From positions 46,445 to 110,444 of the forward strand of contig NZ_LZDE01000346.1 of assembly GCF_002009015.1 (NCBI RefSeq): a DNA stretch of 64,000 bases. The letters run 5' to 3'. The notes beneath the pieces were generated by a model. That model had not been told where the DNA came from. It made no database searches and worked only from the letters and a program-made list of their open reading frames with translations. Below, in pieces: positions 25,494 through 35,949 of the stretch; position 1 is the stretch's first letter, and each line of letters opens with the position of its first letter. The position numbers and the translations under genes are program-made. Origin of the DNA: Microbulbifer mangrovi (GTDB taxonomy: Bacteria; Pseudomonadota; Gammaproteobacteria; Pseudomonadales; Cellvibrionaceae).

Positions 25494-28073
25494 ATGGGCG
25501 AAATAGCCAAAGAAATTTCTCCGATCAATATCGAAGAAGAGCTTAAGCAATCCTACCTCGACTACGCGATGAGCGTGATTGTGGGCCGTGCGTTGCCTGA
25601 TGTGCGCGACGGACTCAAGCCGGTACACCGGCGCGTGCTCTTCGCCATGAACGAACTCAAAAACGACTGGAACAAGCCCTACAAAAAGTCTGCTCGTGTA
25701 GTGGGCGACGTGATCGGTAAGTACCACCCGCACGGCGATAGTGCGGTGTACGACACCATTGTGCGTATGGCCCAGCCGTTCTCCCTTCGCTATATGCTGG
25801 TCGACGGCCAGGGCAACTTCGGTTCCATCGATGGTGACAGCGCGGCGGCCATGCGTTACACCGAGATCCGCATGGACAAGCTCGCGCACGAGCTGCTGTC
25901 GGATCTGGATAAAGAGACCGTCAACTTTATCGATAACTACGACGGCTCCGAGCAGATGCCGGAAGTACTGCCGTCGCGGGTGCCGAACCTGCTGGTGAAC
26001 GGCTCCTCTGGTATTGCGGTCGGTATGGCTACGAACATTCCGCCTCACAATATGAGTGAGGTGGTGCGCGGCTGTCTGGCGCTGATCGATAACAGTGAGC
26101 TGTCCATTGATGAGCTGATGGAATATATCCCCGGTCCGGATTTCCCCACTGGCGCGATCATCAATGGCCGCGCGGGCATTCTTATGGCCTACCGCACCGG
26201 CCGCGGACGAATCTATATCCGTGCCAAGGCGGAAGTGCTGCGGGATGAGAAATCCGGTCGCGAGACCATCATCATCCACGAGATTCCCTACCAGCTTAAC
26301 AAGGCACGCCTGATCGAGCGTATTGCCGAGCTGGTAAAAGACAAGAAGATCGAAGGTATTTCCGAGCTGCGCGATGAGTCTGACAAAGACGGTCTGCGCG
26401 TGGTTATCGAGCTCAAGCGTGGCGAATTGGGTGATGTTGTTCTTAACAACCTTTATTCCCAGACGCAGCTCGAGAGCGTGTTTGGTATCAACATGGTGGC
26501 GCTGGTGGACGGCCAGCCAAAGCTGTTGAACCTCAAGCAGCTGCTGGAATACTTCATTCGCCACCGCCAGGAAGTGGTTACCCGACGCACCGTTTACCTG
26601 CTGCGCAAGGCGCGCGAGCGCGGGCATATCCTGGAAGGTCTGGCGATTGCTATTTCCAACATCGATCCGGTGATTGAGCTGATCAAAGCCTCCGCCACCC
26701 CGGCAGATGCCCGCGAGGCGTTGCTGGCCAAGGGCTGGCCGGTAGGTGAAGTGCAGCAGTTCCTGGAGCGTGCCGGTGCCGATGCATGTCGACCCGACGA
26801 CCTGCCGCAGGAATTTGGCCTGCGCGACGGCAGCTACTATCTGTCCCCGGCCCAGGCCCAGGCCATCCTGGAATTGCGCCTGCACCGCCTCACCGGCATG
26901 GAGCACGACAAGCTGCTGGCGGAATACAGTGAGCGCCTCGAGCAGATCGCCGAGTACCTGGAGATTCTGGGTAGCCCGGAGCGCCTGATGCAGGTAATCC
27001 GCGAAGAGCTCGAAGTGCTGGAAAAAGAGTACGGCGATGCCCGTCGCACCGATATCGTGGCTTCCCGTCAGGATCTTTCCGTAGAAGACCTGATCACCCC
27101 GGAAGACAAGGTGGTGACCATCTCTCACGGCGGTTACGCCAAGAGCCAGCCGCTGGCCGACTATCAGGCACAGCGTCGTGGCGGCATGGGTAAATCCGCC
27201 ACCCAGGTGAAAGACGAAGACTTTGTCGAACACCTGCTGATCGCCAACTCCCATGACACCATCCTCTGTTTCTCGAACAAAGGTAAGGTCTATTGGCTGA
27301 AGGTTTACGAGGTGCCCACCGCCGGTCGTGCATCGCGCGGCCGCCCGATGGTCAATATGTTGCCGCTCGAAGACGATGAGCGTATCAGTAGCCTGATGCC
27401 GGTATCCGAGTACGACGAAGACCACTTTATTTTCTTCGCCACCGCCAACGGCACGGTGAAGAAGACCCCGCTCACCGCTTTCTCCCGCCCGCGCAGCGTT
27501 GGTTTGCGCGCGATTGAGTTGGAAGAGGGCGATCGCCTGGTGGCCACCGCGATTACCGATGGCAGCCGGGACGTACTGCTGCTGACCAGTGCCGGCAAGG
27601 CCGCGCGCTTCTCCGAGCAGAATGTACGCTCCATGGGTCGTGTGTCCCGCGGTGTGCGCGGTATCCGCATGGCCGACGAGGTTTACGTTATCGCCATGGT
27701 GATCCCGGAAGAGGGTGGTTCGGTGATGATGGTTACCGAAAACGGTTACGGCAAGCGCACTGCAACTGCTGACTTCCCTACCAAGGGACGCGGCAATCAG
27801 GGTGTTATTGCTATCGCGGAAAGCGAGCGTAACGGCGCCCTGGTCGGTGCCTGTCAGGTGCACCCGGGCGAGGAGATCATGCTGATTTCCGACCAGGGTA
27901 CCCTGGTGCGGACTCGTGTCGACGAGGTGTCTATCCTCGGCCGCAACACTCAGGGTGTCCGGGTTATCCGTCTGAAGAGCGGTGAGCACCTGGTAGGCTT
28001 GGCGCGGATTCAGGAAGCGGATGACCCCGAAGGTGAGGGTGAAGCGGCTGCTGACGGCGCCGCCGAGGAGTAA
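25494..28073 (+). CDS. gyrA: DNA gyrase subunit A
   Basis: 859 residues starting at [18 protein letters not shown], which aligns with the E. coli start; an earlier ATG at 25482 touches the ribosome site and is less likely. GyrA is the breakage-reunion subunit that introduces negative supercoils. The active-site Tyr122 lies in MRYTEIRM. The quinolone-determining region reads [11 protein letters not shown] with Ser83 and Asp87 as in susceptible wild type. The C-terminal domain has the GyrA box (QRRGGMG) and six beta-pinwheel blades, then an acidic Glu/Ala tail. A terminator follows, so it is a separate unit from serC. Confidence 0.98.
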   Translation: MGEIAKEISPINIEEELKQSYLDYAMSVIVGRALPDVRDGLKPVHRRVLFAMNELKNDWNKPYKKSARVVGDVIGKYHPHGDSAVYDTIVRMAQPFSLRYMLVDGQGNFGSIDGDSAAAMRYTEIRMDKLAHELLSDLDKETVNFIDNYDGSEQMPEVLPSRVPNLLVNGSSGIAVGMATNIPPHNMSEVVRGCLALIDNSELSIDELMEYIPGPDFPTGAIINGRAGILMAYRTGRGRIYIRAKAEVLRDEKSGRETIIIHEIPYQLNKARLIERIAELVKDKKIEGISELRDESDKDGLRVVIELKRGELGDVVLNNLYSQTQLESVFGINMVALVDGQPKLLNLKQLLEYFIRHRQEVVTRRTVYLLRKARERGHILEGLAIAISNIDPVIELIKASATPADAREALLAKGWPVGEVQQFLERAGADACRPDDLPQEFGLRDGSYYLSPAQAQAILELRLHRLTGMEHDKLLAEYSERLEQIAEYLEILGSPERLMQVIREELEVLEKEYGDARRTDIVASRQDLSVEDLITPEDKVVTISHGGYAKSQPLADYQAQRRGGMGKSATQVKDEDFVEHLLIANSHDTILCFSNKGKVYWLKVYEVPTAGRASRGRPMVNMLPLEDDERISSLMPVSEYDEDHFIFFATANGTVKKTPLTAFSRPRSVGLRAIELEEGDRLVATAITDGSRDVLLLTSAGKAARFSEQNVRSMGRVSRGVRGIRMADEVYVIAMVIPEEGGSVMMVTENGYGKRTATADFPTKGRGNQGVIAIAESERNGALVGACQVHPGEEIMLISDQGTLVRTRVDEVSILGRNTQGVRVIRLKSGEHLVGLARIQEADDPEGEGEAAADGAAEE

Positions 28074-28092
28074 TGACTGAATCTGGTTGACA

Positions 28093-28128
28093 CCAAAAAA
28101 GGCTGCGAAATCTCGCGGCCTTTTTTGG
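28093..28128 (+). terminator. Terminator of gyrA
   Basis: GGCTGCGA (28101-28108) pairs with TCGCGGCC (28113-28120) with one G-T pair, flanked by CCAAAAAA and TTTTTTGG. It lies 20 bases past the gyrA stop. Confidence 0.9.
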
Positions 28129-28294
28129 CTTTGTGCGGTCAGCATTGTTTCTGGGCGAAAGGCCTGTAACTCCCGGCGAGTTGTTTTGCGTTTGGGGGTT
28201 TCGACATTGGCCTATCTGGTGAATTTTTAATTCAGGGCGCTTCGGTTTACTCGAGAGTGTCCATACATTTGTTTTCTTCTGTGGAAGTACGTCG

Positions 28295-29374
28295 ATGAGG
28301 AAGTTTAATTTCTGTGCGGGTCCTGCGGCGCTGCCGGAGCCAGTTTTACGGCAGGCGCAGGAAGAGCTATTGGATTGGCAGGGCGTTGGGTGTTCGGTAA
28401 TGGAGGTCAGCCACCGGTCGCCAGAATTTACTGCCGTGGCGGAAGCTGCCGAGCAGGATCTGCGGGATCTGTTGAGTATTCCCGGTAATTACAAGGTGTT
28501 GTTTCTGCAGGGCGGCGCCACCGCGCAGTTCAGTGCAATTCCCTGGAACCTGTTCGGTGCCGGCAGCAAGAGTGCCGATTACATCCATACTGGACAGTGG
28601 GCGGAAAAGGCCATCAAGGAAGCGCGGCGCTACGGCGAGGTGAACATCGTCGCTTCAGCGGAAGATCGCAATTTTTCCTATGCACCTGCGGCGGATGCCT
28701 GGCAGGAGAGTGATGATGCGGCTTACTTCCACTACACGCCCAATGAGACCATTGGTGGTGTCGAGTTCCCGTATATCCCGGAAGTGAAAAGTCCGCTGGT
28801 GGCAGACATGTCCTCTACGATCCTGTCGCAGCCTCTGGCGGTAGAGAGGTTCGGGTTTATCTATGCCGGGGCGCAGAAAAATATCGGCCCATCTGGCATC
28901 GCCGTGGGCATTGTGCGCGACGACCTGCTGGACCGTGCGCTGCCGGATATTCCGCGCAGCCTTAGCTGGAAGATCGCCGCAGATGGCCAGTCCATGGACA
29001 ACACGCCGCCCACCTTTGCCTGGTACCTGTCCGGCCTGGTGTTCAAGTGGCTGAAAGCTCAGGGCGGTGTAGAGGCGATGGCGGAGTTGAGCTTGAAAAA
29101 GTCCCAGCTGCTGTACGGCTTTCTCGATCGCAGTGCTTTCTTCTCCAGTCCGGTGTCGGTGGAGAGCCGTTCGCGGATGAATGTACCGTTTGTCCTTGCT
29201 GACGAGAGTCTCGACAAGAAGTTCTTGAAAGAGTCCGAGGAGGCCGGCCTGCTGGCGCTCAAGGGGCATCGTTCAGTGGGCGGTATGCGCGCCTCCCTGT
29301 ACAACGCAGTTCCGCTGGAGGCGGTGGAAGCGTTGGTGGCCTTTATGGCGGACTTCGAACAGCGCAACGGTTAA
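28295..29374 (+). CDS. serC: Phosphoserine aminotransferase
   Basis: 359 residues. It converts 3-phosphohydroxypyruvate to phosphoserine (serine synthesis) and also serves pyridoxal phosphate synthesis. Diagnostic segments are NFCAGPAALPEPVL, SVMEVSHRSPEF, LFLQGGATAQFSAIPWNL, and the cofactor-binding Lys in YAGAQKNIGPSG; the end is GHRSVGGMRASLYNAVP. It is the first gene of the serC-pheA-tyrA/aroA-cmk run, 33 bases ahead of pheA, as in Pseudomonas. Confidence 0.97.
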   Translation: MRKFNFCAGPAALPEPVLRQAQEELLDWQGVGCSVMEVSHRSPEFTAVAEAAEQDLRDLLSIPGNYKVLFLQGGATAQFSAIPWNLFGAGSKSADYIHTGQWAEKAIKEARRYGEVNIVASAEDRNFSYAPAADAWQESDDAAYFHYTPNETIGGVEFPYIPEVKSPLVADMSSTILSQPLAVERFGFIYAGAQKNIGPSGIAVGIVRDDLLDRALPDIPRSLSWKIAADGQSMDNTPPTFAWYLSGLVFKWLKAQGGVEAMAELSLKKSQLLYGFLDRSAFFSSPVSVESRSRMNVPFVLADESLDKKFLKESEEAGLLALKGHRSVGGMRASLYNAVPLEAVEALVAFMADFEQRNG

Positions 29375-29407
29375 TTCGAATATTGAATCAGTATTTAGGC
29401 GAGAGAT

Positions 29408-30511
29408 ATGTCTGAACAAAAGCCGCCGCAGGGCGAGCGTCTGCTCGAACTGCGCAATCGTATCGACAATATCGACAGCGATATCGCACGGCTGATTTCC
29501 GAGCGCGCCAATTGTGCGCTGGAAGTGGCAGAAGTGAAAAAGAGCAACGGTGAAGATGCGTTGTATTACCGCCCCGAGCGCGAGGCGCAGGTGTTGCGTC
29601 GCGCTATGGAGCGCAATCCCGGGCCGCTGACGGGCGAAGAAATGGCGCGCCTGTTTCGCGAAATCATGTCTGCGTGCCTGGCCCTCGAGGAGCCCATTAA
29701 GGTGGCTTACCTCGGGCCCGAGGGGACGTTTACCCAGCAGGCGGCACTGAAGCATTTTGGCCACTCCGCAGTATCCAAGCCGCTGGCAGCAATCGATGAG
29801 GTATTCCGCGAGGTGGAGGCCGGTGCGGTGAATTACGGCGTGGTGCCGGTAGAGAACTCCACCGAGGGCGTGGTCAATCACACCCTGGACAACTTCATGA
29901 CCTCCAACCTGAAGATCTGTGGTGAGGTGGAGTTGCGGATTCACCAGCACCTGATGATTTCGGATATCACCCGCAAGGAATCCATCACGCGTATTTATTC
30001 CCATGCACAGAGCCTGGCGCAGTGTCGCAAGTGGCTGGACTCCTATTATCCCAACGTTGAGCGGGTCGCGGTGGCGAGTAATGCGGAAGCGGCCAAGCGG
30101 GTGAAAGGTGAGTGGAATGCGGCGGCCATCGCTGGCGATATGGCGGCAGATCTGTACGGGCTGAAGATCCTGAATGAAAAAATTGAAGATCGCCCGGACA
30201 ACTCCACGCGTTTCCTGATCATCGGCTCCCAGGCAGTGCCTGCCAGTGGCGATGACAAAACCTCACTGATGGTTTCCATGCGCAATGAGCCGGGTGCATT
30301 GCACGATCTGCTGGTGCCTTTCCAGACTCACGGTATTGATCTGACCCGGGTGGAAACCCGTCCTGCGCAGACCGGTAACTGGACCTACGTCTTCTTTATT
30401 GATTTCGTCGGCCACCGGGATAGCGACAATGTGGCGGCAGCGCTTAAGGACGTCGGTGCCTGCGCATCGGATATGAAAGTGCTGGGTTCCTATCCCCGCG
30501 GAGTGCTGTAA
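29408..30511 (+). CDS. pheA: Bifunctional chorismate mutase/prephenate dehydratase
   Basis: 367 residues. It commits chorismate to phenylalanine. The chorismate mutase domain is residues 8-95 (LLELRNRIDNIDSDIARLISERANCALEVAEVK), the dehydratase domain about 97-275 (VAYLGPEGTFTQQAALKHF, VPVENSTEGVVNHTLD, NSTRFLIIG), and the C-terminal ACT domain (MVSMRNEPGALHDLL, the GAL motif and ETRPAQTGNWTYVFFIDF, the ESRP-like motif) gives feedback control by phenylalanine. The stop is immediately followed by the tyrA-aroA start with no gap. The hisC2 gene found here in Pseudomonas is absent. Confidence 0.97.
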   Translation: MSEQKPPQGERLLELRNRIDNIDSDIARLISERANCALEVAEVKKSNGEDALYYRPEREAQVLRRAMERNPGPLTGEEMARLFREIMSACLALEEPIKVAYLGPEGTFTQQAALKHFGHSAVSKPLAAIDEVFREVEAGAVNYGVVPVENSTEGVVNHTLDNFMTSNLKICGEVELRIHQHLMISDITRKESITRIYSHAQSLAQCRKWLDSYYPNVERVAVASNAEAAKRVKGEWNAAAIAGDMAADLYGLKILNEKIEDRPDNSTRFLIIGSQAVPASGDDKTSLMVSMRNEPGALHDLLVPFQTHGIDLTRVETRPAQTGNWTYVFFIDFVGHRDSDNVAAALKDVGACASDMKVLGSYPRGVL

Positions 30512-32803
30512 ATGTCGCTGGCGGGGAATCTGGTCGGGCAGGAGGCCTCAGGTGGGGAAGGTGCGGATAGCCATGTAGTGGGGCGCTTGGTCGTGGTCGG
30601 CATCGGCCTGATCGGGGGCAGCCTTGCTCTGGGTCTGAAGGCGGCCAGTGGTTGTCGCGAGGTCATTGGTGTGGCGCGTCGCGCACAGACCTGCGAGCAG
30701 GCGCTGGCACTGGGTGTTGTAGACCGAGCGGTTACCGATATTGCCGAGGTGCTGCCGGAACTTCAGGCGGGGGATGTGATTTTCGTCTCCGTGCCCACGC
30801 TGACCGTGGAAGCGGTATTTGCCCAGCTGAAAGATCGACTACCTGCCGGTGTTACCGTCACCGATGGCGCCAGCGTCAAGGGCAGTGTGGTTGCCGCGGC
30901 GGAAAATGTATGGGGTGTGGTGCCGGAATTCCTGGTGCCTGGCCATCCGATTGCCGGTTCCGAACAGAGCGGTGTTACTGCCGCGCGCGACGATCTCTAT
31001 ATTGCTCACCGCATTATCCTCACCCCGGAGGAGAGCACCGGGGCAGAGCATGTGCAGCGCATTCAGGCAATGTGGCAAGCCGTGGGCGCAGAAGTGCTGA
31101 GCATGCCGGTGTCGGAACACGACGAAGTGCTGGCTGCCACCAGTCATCTTCCCCATGTGATTGCCTTTGGTCTGGTGGATACCCTGGCGCACGATGCGGA
31201 AAATGAAAATATCTTCCGCTATGCCGCCGGCGGTTTTCGCGACTTCACCCGTATCGCCTCCAGTGATCCGGTGATGTGGCGGGACATCATGCTTGCCAAC
31301 CGGGATGCAATTTTAAAATCCATCGATCTCTACACCTCCAATCTGGCGTCCCTGCGCAGTGCCATTGCCAGCGGCGATAGCGAACACCTGATGGGGGTTT
31401 TTACCCGTGCCAAGGCGGCGCGGGATCACTTTACGAAAATGCTGGCCAAAAAAGCGTATACAGAAACTATGGAAGCGAAGGAAGTAACATTTATCGCCCA
31501 GCCGGGCGGTGCTGTGAACGGTGAACTGCGGGTGCCCGGAGACAAATCCATGTCGCACCGCTCCATCATGCTGGGTTCCCTGGCAGAGGGTGTCACCGAG
31601 GTAGAAGGATTTCTGGAAGGCGAGGATGCGCTGGCCACTCTGCAGTCTTTCCGTGATATGGGCGTGGTGATCGAGGGGCCGGTCAATGGCCGCGTCACCA
31701 TCCACGGTGTCGGCATGCATGGCTTGCAGGCGCCTCCGGGGCCTCTGTACGTTGGCAACTCCGGTACTTCCATGCGCCTGCTGGCAGGATTGCTGGCGGG
31801 GCAGAAGTTTGATGTCACCCTGACCGGTGATGAGTCCCTTTCCAAGCGCCCGATGAATCGCGTGGCCAATCCGCTGCGTGAAATGGGTGCCGAGGTGGAG
31901 ACTGGCGAGGGTGGTCGTCCTCCGTTGAAGATCAGGGGTGGCAAGGCGCTCAAGGCGATCGATTACATCTTGCCCATGGCGAGTGCGCAGGTGAAATCCT
32001 GTGTGCTGCTGGCCGGTCTTTACGCCGATGGCGAAACCAGTACCACCGAGCCTGCGCCCACGCGGGACCACACAGAGCGTATGCTGGCAGGCTTTGGTTA
32101 CGAGGTGCTGCGCGATGGTGCCCGCGCCAGTCTCGCCGGTGGCGGCAAACTGTCCGCCTGCCAGATCGATGTACCTGCAGATATTTCCTCCGCAACCTTC
32201 TTTATGGTGGCTGCGAGTATCGCGCCGGGCTCGGACGTCTTGCTGCAGCACGTGGGAATCAACCCCACGCGCGATGGTGCTATCACTATCCTGCGCGAAA
32301 TGGGTGCCGACATCACCCTGGAAAATCGCTGCGAAGTGGGTGGTGAACCGGTCGCGGATATCCGCGTGCGCTACGCTCCCCTCAAGGGCATCAATATTCC
32401 GGAAGATCAGGTTCCCCTGGCGATCGACGAGTTCCCAGCAATTTTTGTCGCCGCCGCCTGTGCCGAAGGTGAGACAGTCCTGACTGGCGCAGAGGAGCTG
32501 CGAGTCAAGGAGAGTGACCGCATCCAGGCGATGGCGGATGGCCTCAAGATTCTCGGTATTGACGCCGAGCCGACCCCGGATGGCATTGTGGTTCAGGGTA
32601 AGGGTGGCAGTGGTGACGGCGCTGTATTTGGCGGCGGCGAGGTGGACAGCCTCGGCGATCACCGCATCGCCATGTCTTTCGCCGTGGCTGCCCTGCGCTC
32701 TGGTGCGGATATTCGTATCCAGCACTGTGCCAATGTGGCGACCTCGTTCCCGAACTTCGCCGAGCTGGCCACCAATGCGGGTATGAATCTGGACGTGCGC
32801 TGA
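30512..32803 (+). CDS. Fused prephenate dehydrogenase / EPSP synthase
   Basis: 763 residues joining TyrA and AroA, a fusion known from Pseudomonas and relatives. The TyrA part (about 20-310) has the NAD motif VVVGIGLIGGSLALGL, GHPIAGSEQSG and LPHVIAFGLVDTLA, and makes hydroxyphenylpyruvate for tyrosine. The AroA part (about 325-763) has VPGDKSMSHR, GNSGTSMRLLAGLL, SAQVKSCVLLAGLYADG and ELRVKESDRI, and makes 5-enolpyruvylshikimate-3-phosphate. The ATG directly follows the pheA stop codon, so expression is coupled. Only 73 bases separate it from cmk. Confidence 0.95.
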   Translation: MSLAGNLVGQEASGGEGADSHVVGRLVVVGIGLIGGSLALGLKAASGCREVIGVARRAQTCEQALALGVVDRAVTDIAEVLPELQAGDVIFVSVPTLTVEAVFAQLKDRLPAGVTVTDGASVKGSVVAAAENVWGVVPEFLVPGHPIAGSEQSGVTAARDDLYIAHRIILTPEESTGAEHVQRIQAMWQAVGAEVLSMPVSEHDEVLAATSHLPHVIAFGLVDTLAHDAENENIFRYAAGGFRDFTRIASSDPVMWRDIMLANRDAILKSIDLYTSNLASLRSAIASGDSEHLMGVFTRAKAARDHFTKMLAKKAYTETMEAKEVTFIAQPGGAVNGELRVPGDKSMSHRSIMLGSLAEGVTEVEGFLEGEDALATLQSFRDMGVVIEGPVNGRVTIHGVGMHGLQAPPGPLYVGNSGTSMRLLAGLLAGQKFDVTLTGDESLSKRPMNRVANPLREMGAEVETGEGGRPPLKIRGGKALKAIDYILPMASAQVKSCVLLAGLYADGETSTTEPAPTRDHTERMLAGFGYEVLRDGARASLAGGGKLSACQIDVPADISSATFFMVAASIAPGSDVLLQHVGINPTRDGAITILREMGADITLENRCEVGGEPVADIRVRYAPLKGINIPEDQVPLAIDEFPAIFVAAACAEGETVLTGAEELRVKESDRIQAMADGLKILGIDAEPTPDGIVVQGKGGSGDGAVFGGGEVDSLGDHRIAMSFAVAALRSGADIRIQHCANVATSFPNFAELATNAGMNLDVR

Positions 32804-32876
32804 GTGCGTCGCCAGCCTATACCGCTAAGTTAGAACCCGATCCGCAATATTCACGCGAGCAGCAGTACCGATCGTT

Positions 32877-33563
32877 ATGACAGAAGCTACCCCCAAGGCC
32901 CCAGTGGTCACCATCGACGGCCCCAGCGGCTCCGGCAAGGGCACCATCGCCAAGTTGCTGGCGGACAAGCTGGGCTATGCACTACTTGATAGCGGTGCAC
33001 TTTACCGCCTGACTGCATTGGCTGCTCTCAACGCCGATGTGGATCTGGCGGACGAGGCGCGCCTCGCCGAGACCGCGGCAAATCTGGATATTCGCTTTGC
33101 CATCGCGGGGGGAGAGGTTGCTGCAATGCTCGAAGGTAAGGATGTCAGTCGGGATATCCGTATGGAGCGGGTGAGCATGGCGGCGTCTCAGGTGGCCGCG
33201 GTTCCTGCAGTGCGTGCGGCACTGCTGCAGCGTCAGCGGGACTTCCGCGCGGCCCCGGGGCTGGTGGCTGACGGTCGCGATATGGGCACTACGGTGTTTC
33301 CCGACGCGCCAGTCAAGATATTCCTGACCGCCAGCGCGGAAGAGCGCGCCCGCAGGCGCTTCGACCAGTTGCAGGGTAGGGGGGTTTCTGTTAGCCTCCG
33401 CGACCTGCTGGAGGACATCCGCGCCCGGGACGACCGGGATATGAACCGCGCAGCCTCCCCACTGGCACCGGCGGAAGACGCCACAGTGCTGGATAGCACG
33501 GACATCGATATAGACGGTGTTCTGCAAAAGGTGCTCGAGTTGGTACAAAAACGTATCGCCTGA
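32877..33563 (+). CDS. cmk: Cytidylate kinase
   Basis: 228 residues. It phosphorylates CMP and dCMP to the diphosphates. Walker A is GPSGSGKGT (residues 15-23), followed by [16 protein letters not shown], the family motif [29 protein letters not shown] and the lid [19 protein letters not shown]. It sits between aroA and rpsA, the widely conserved gammaproteobacterial order. A long perfect hairpin lies between it and rpsA. Confidence 0.97.
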   Translation: MTEATPKAPVVTIDGPSGSGKGTIAKLLADKLGYALLDSGALYRLTALAALNADVDLADEARLAETAANLDIRFAIAGGEVAAMLEGKDVSRDIRMERVSMAASQVAAVPAVRAALLQRQRDFRAAPGLVADGRDMGTTVFPDAPVKIFLTASAEERARRRFDQLQGRGVSVSLRDLLEDIRARDDRDMNRAASPLAPAEDATVLDSTDIDIDGVLQKVLELVQKRIA

Positions 33564-33600
33564 GCCGGACTGGCAAACAGTTCCTAAAATCAGTTTTTTA

Positions 33601-33644
33601 ACAACAGCGGCCGGGATCAGCCAGAATCGCCCGGCCGCTGTTGT
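33601..33644 (+). terminator. Perfect 15-bp hairpin between cmk and rpsA
   Basis: ACAACAGCGGCCGGG (33601-33615) is exactly complementary to CCCGGCCGCTGTTGT (33630-33644) around a 14-base loop. There is no T run beyond TTGT, so it may be a weak terminator, an attenuator or a processing signal that separates cmk and rpsA messages. Confidence 0.6.
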
Positions 33645-33744
33645 AATCCGACCCGCGTGCTGGCAGCGCGGTGGGGTCTGAGCTGAAGATTGACTACCTT
33701 TTACAGTCATCCCCGGCCGGGCCTGCCCCATATAGGTATGAGTA

Positions 33745-35424
33745 ATGACCGAGAACTTTGCTGAGTTATTTGAAGAGAGCTTGAAGAGTGTTGAGATGGC
33801 GCCTGGCGCTATCGTGACCGGTATGGTTATCGACATCGATAAAGACTGGGTAACCGTACACGCGGGCCTGAAGTCTGAAGGTGTTATTCCGGCAGAGCAG
33901 TTCAAAAACGAGAAAGGCGAAGTCGATCTGCAGATCGGCGACGAAGTACAGGTAGCTCTGGAAGCCGTTGAAGATGGCTTCGGTGAAACCCGTCTGTCCC
34001 GCGAAAAAGCCAAACGCGCTGAAGCCTGGAAAATCCTCGACGCTGCACACGCTGCAGACGAAGTGGTTAAGGGTGTTATCAGCGGCAAGGTTAAAGGTGG
34101 CTTCACTGTTGACGTTGCCAACATCCGCGCGTTCCTGCCGGGCTCTCTGGTAGACGTACGTCCGGTTCGCGACACCGCGCACCTGGAAGGCAAAGAGCTC
34201 GACTTCAAAGTGATCAAGCTGGATGCCAAGCGCAACAACGTTGTTGTTTCCCGCCGTGCAGTAATGGAAGCAGCGAACAGCGAAGAGCGCGAAGCACTGC
34301 TGGCCAGCCTGCAAGAAGGTATGGCGATCAAGGGTATCGTGAAGAACCTGACCGACTACGGCGCGTTCGTAGATCTGGGCGGTATCGACGGCCTGCTGCA
34401 CATCACCGATATGGCTTGGAAGCGCATCAAGCACCCGAGCGAGATCGTGAACGTCGGCGACGAGATCGAAGTAAAAGTCCTGAAGTTCGACCGCGAGCGC
34501 AGCCGCGTATCCCTGGGTCTGAAGCAGCTGGGCGAAGATCCTTGGGTATCCATCAAGCAGCGTTACCCGGAAAACAGCCGCGTGAAGGCTGTTGTAACCA
34601 ACCTGACCGACTACGGCTGCTTCGCGGAGCTGGAAGAAGGTGTGGAAGGTCTGGTACACGTTTCCGAAATGGATTGGACCAACAAGAACATTCACCCGTC
34701 CAAAGTTGTCAATGTTGGCGACGAGGTCGAGGTAATGATTCTGGACATCGACGAAGAGCGTCGTCGTATCTCCCTGGGTATCAAGCAGTGTCAAGAAAAC
34801 CCGTGGGATGCCTTCGCGCGTAAATTCGCTAAAGGCGACAAGATCTCCGGTAAGATCAAGTCCATCACTGACTTCGGTATCTTCATCGGTCTGGACGGCA
34901 GCATCGACGGTCTGGTTCACCTGTCCGACATCTCCTGGAACGAAGCTGGCGAAGAAGCCGTACGCAAGTTCAAGAAAGGTGACGAGCTGGAAACCGTTAT
35001 CCTGGGTATCGACTCCGACCGCGAGCGCATCTCCCTGGGTATCAAGCAGCTGGAATCCGATCCGTTCTCTGATTACGTAACCAACAACGATCGCGGCAGC
35101 ATCGTAATGGGTACCATCAAAGAAGTGGACGCCAAGCAAGCCATCATCACCCTGGCGGACGAAGTTGAAGGCGTTCTGCGCGCTTCCGAAATCAGCCGCG
35201 ACAAGGTTGAAGATGCCCGCAACGCCCTGAAAGAAGGCGAAGAAGTAGAGACCAAGATCACCAGCGTGGATCGCAAGAACCGCGTGATCAGCCTCTCCAT
35301 CAAAGCCAAGGATCAGGACGACGAGAAGCAGGCGATCAAGGATCACAGCAAGAAGCAGGCAGAACAGGTTCAGCCGGCAACTATCGGTGATCTGATCAAG
35401 GCTCAGATGAATAACAAAGACTAA
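33745..35424 (+). CDS. rpsA: 30S ribosomal protein S1
   Basis: 559 residues, as usual for S1, with six S1/OB domains visible as repeats of the form G-x-V-x-x-I-x-x-F-G-x-F-V-x-L and GLVHxSEM/DISW (for example [21 protein letters not shown] and [22 protein letters not shown]). It binds mRNA upstream of the start codon on the small subunit. Codon use is strongly biased, as in highly expressed genes. The start lacks a normal Shine-Dalgarno sequence (TATAGGTATGAGTA precedes the ATG), as in E. coli rpsA, where S1 represses its own translation. It is flanked by two perfect 15-bp hairpins. Confidence 0.98.
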   Translation: MTENFAELFEESLKSVEMAPGAIVTGMVIDIDKDWVTVHAGLKSEGVIPAEQFKNEKGEVDLQIGDEVQVALEAVEDGFGETRLSREKAKRAEAWKILDAAHAADEVVKGVISGKVKGGFTVDVANIRAFLPGSLVDVRPVRDTAHLEGKELDFKVIKLDAKRNNVVVSRRAVMEAANSEEREALLASLQEGMAIKGIVKNLTDYGAFVDLGGIDGLLHITDMAWKRIKHPSEIVNVGDEIEVKVLKFDRERSRVSLGLKQLGEDPWVSIKQRYPENSRVKAVVTNLTDYGCFAELEEGVEGLVHVSEMDWTNKNIHPSKVVNVGDEVEVMILDIDEERRRISLGIKQCQENPWDAFARKFAKGDKISGKIKSITDFGIFIGLDGSIDGLVHLSDISWNEAGEEAVRKFKKGDELETVILGIDSDRERISLGIKQLESDPFSDYVTNNDRGSIVMGTIKEVDAKQAIITLADEVEGVLRASEISRDKVEDARNALKEGEEVETKITSVDRKNRVISLSIKAKDQDDEKQAIKDHSKKQAEQVQPATIGDLIKAQMNNKD

Positions 35425-35471
35425 TAGGTCCTTGCTATTCATGGTCTCAGCTCAATGAGTTGAGGCTATCC

Positions 35472-35505
35472 GAAAGCCGGACTGGGGTTGCCCAGTCCGG
35501 CTTTC
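35472..35505 (+). terminator. Perfect 15-bp hairpin after rpsA
   Basis: GAAAGCCGGACTGGG (35472-35486) pairs exactly with CCCAGTCCGGCTTTC (35491-35505) around GTTG, followed by TATT. It lies 47 bases past the rpsA stop and probably ends or processes its message before ihfB. Confidence 0.7.
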
Positions 35506-35564
35506 TATTAGATGATTGCCGCTATTCCAGAATAATCAATGACTTAGAAAGGATTGCGGACTGC

Positions 35565-35873
35565 ATGACCAAGTCTGAACTGATCGATAAGATAGCTCTG
35601 AGGTTGGATCAGCTGCCGGTAAAGGATGTGGAGCTGGCGGTCAAAGTCATGCTGGACACCATGTCGGGTGTGCTGGCGGAAGGAGAGCGGATAGAAATAC
35701 GCGGATTTGGCAGCTTTTCCCTGCATTACCGCGCACCGCGAACCGGGCGTAACCCCAAAACCGGGGACTCCGTCGAACTGGCCGGGAAGTATGTACCTCA
35801 CTTCAAGCCGGGAAAAGAACTCAGGGACAGAGTAAATCAGCAGATGCAGCGCGACGAGTACGAGAGCGCCTGA
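35565..35873 (+). CDS. ihfB: Integration host factor subunit beta
   Basis: 102 residues from the ATG at 35565; the upstream in-frame stretch encodes the preceding hairpin and is not coding. [28 protein letters not shown] and the arm [33 protein letters not shown] match IhfB. The tip Pro of the DNA-bending arm is in RNPKTG. It pairs with IhfA, whose gene is also in this window (63133-63438), to bend DNA by about 160 degrees. Confidence 0.97.
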   Translation: MTKSELIDKIALRLDQLPVKDVELAVKVMLDTMSGVLAEGERIEIRGFGSFSLHYRAPRTGRNPKTGDSVELAGKYVPHFKPGKELRDRVNQQMQRDEYESA

Positions 35874-35949
35874 TTGCCGAGCTGATTGCAGTGGGCTAAC
35901 ACTGTAACGGAATTAAGATTTTTCACTCCTTGCGGAGTCGGAGGTTCAT

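Noticed and set aside
25395..28145. 916-codon minus-strand frame opposite gyrA
   Set aside because: Mirror of a strongly biased coding strand; His- and Gln-rich sequence with no family resemblance, while gyrA is certain on the other strand.
31313..32725. 470-codon minus-strand frame opposite tyrA-aroA
   Set aside because: Composition (His, Gln, Thr) typical of antisense frames; the sense strand is a known fusion enzyme.
33766..35442. 558-codon minus-strand frame opposite rpsA
   Set aside because: rpsA has extreme codon bias, which leaves the antisense frame free of stops. Leu/Phe/Asp-rich low-quality sequence.
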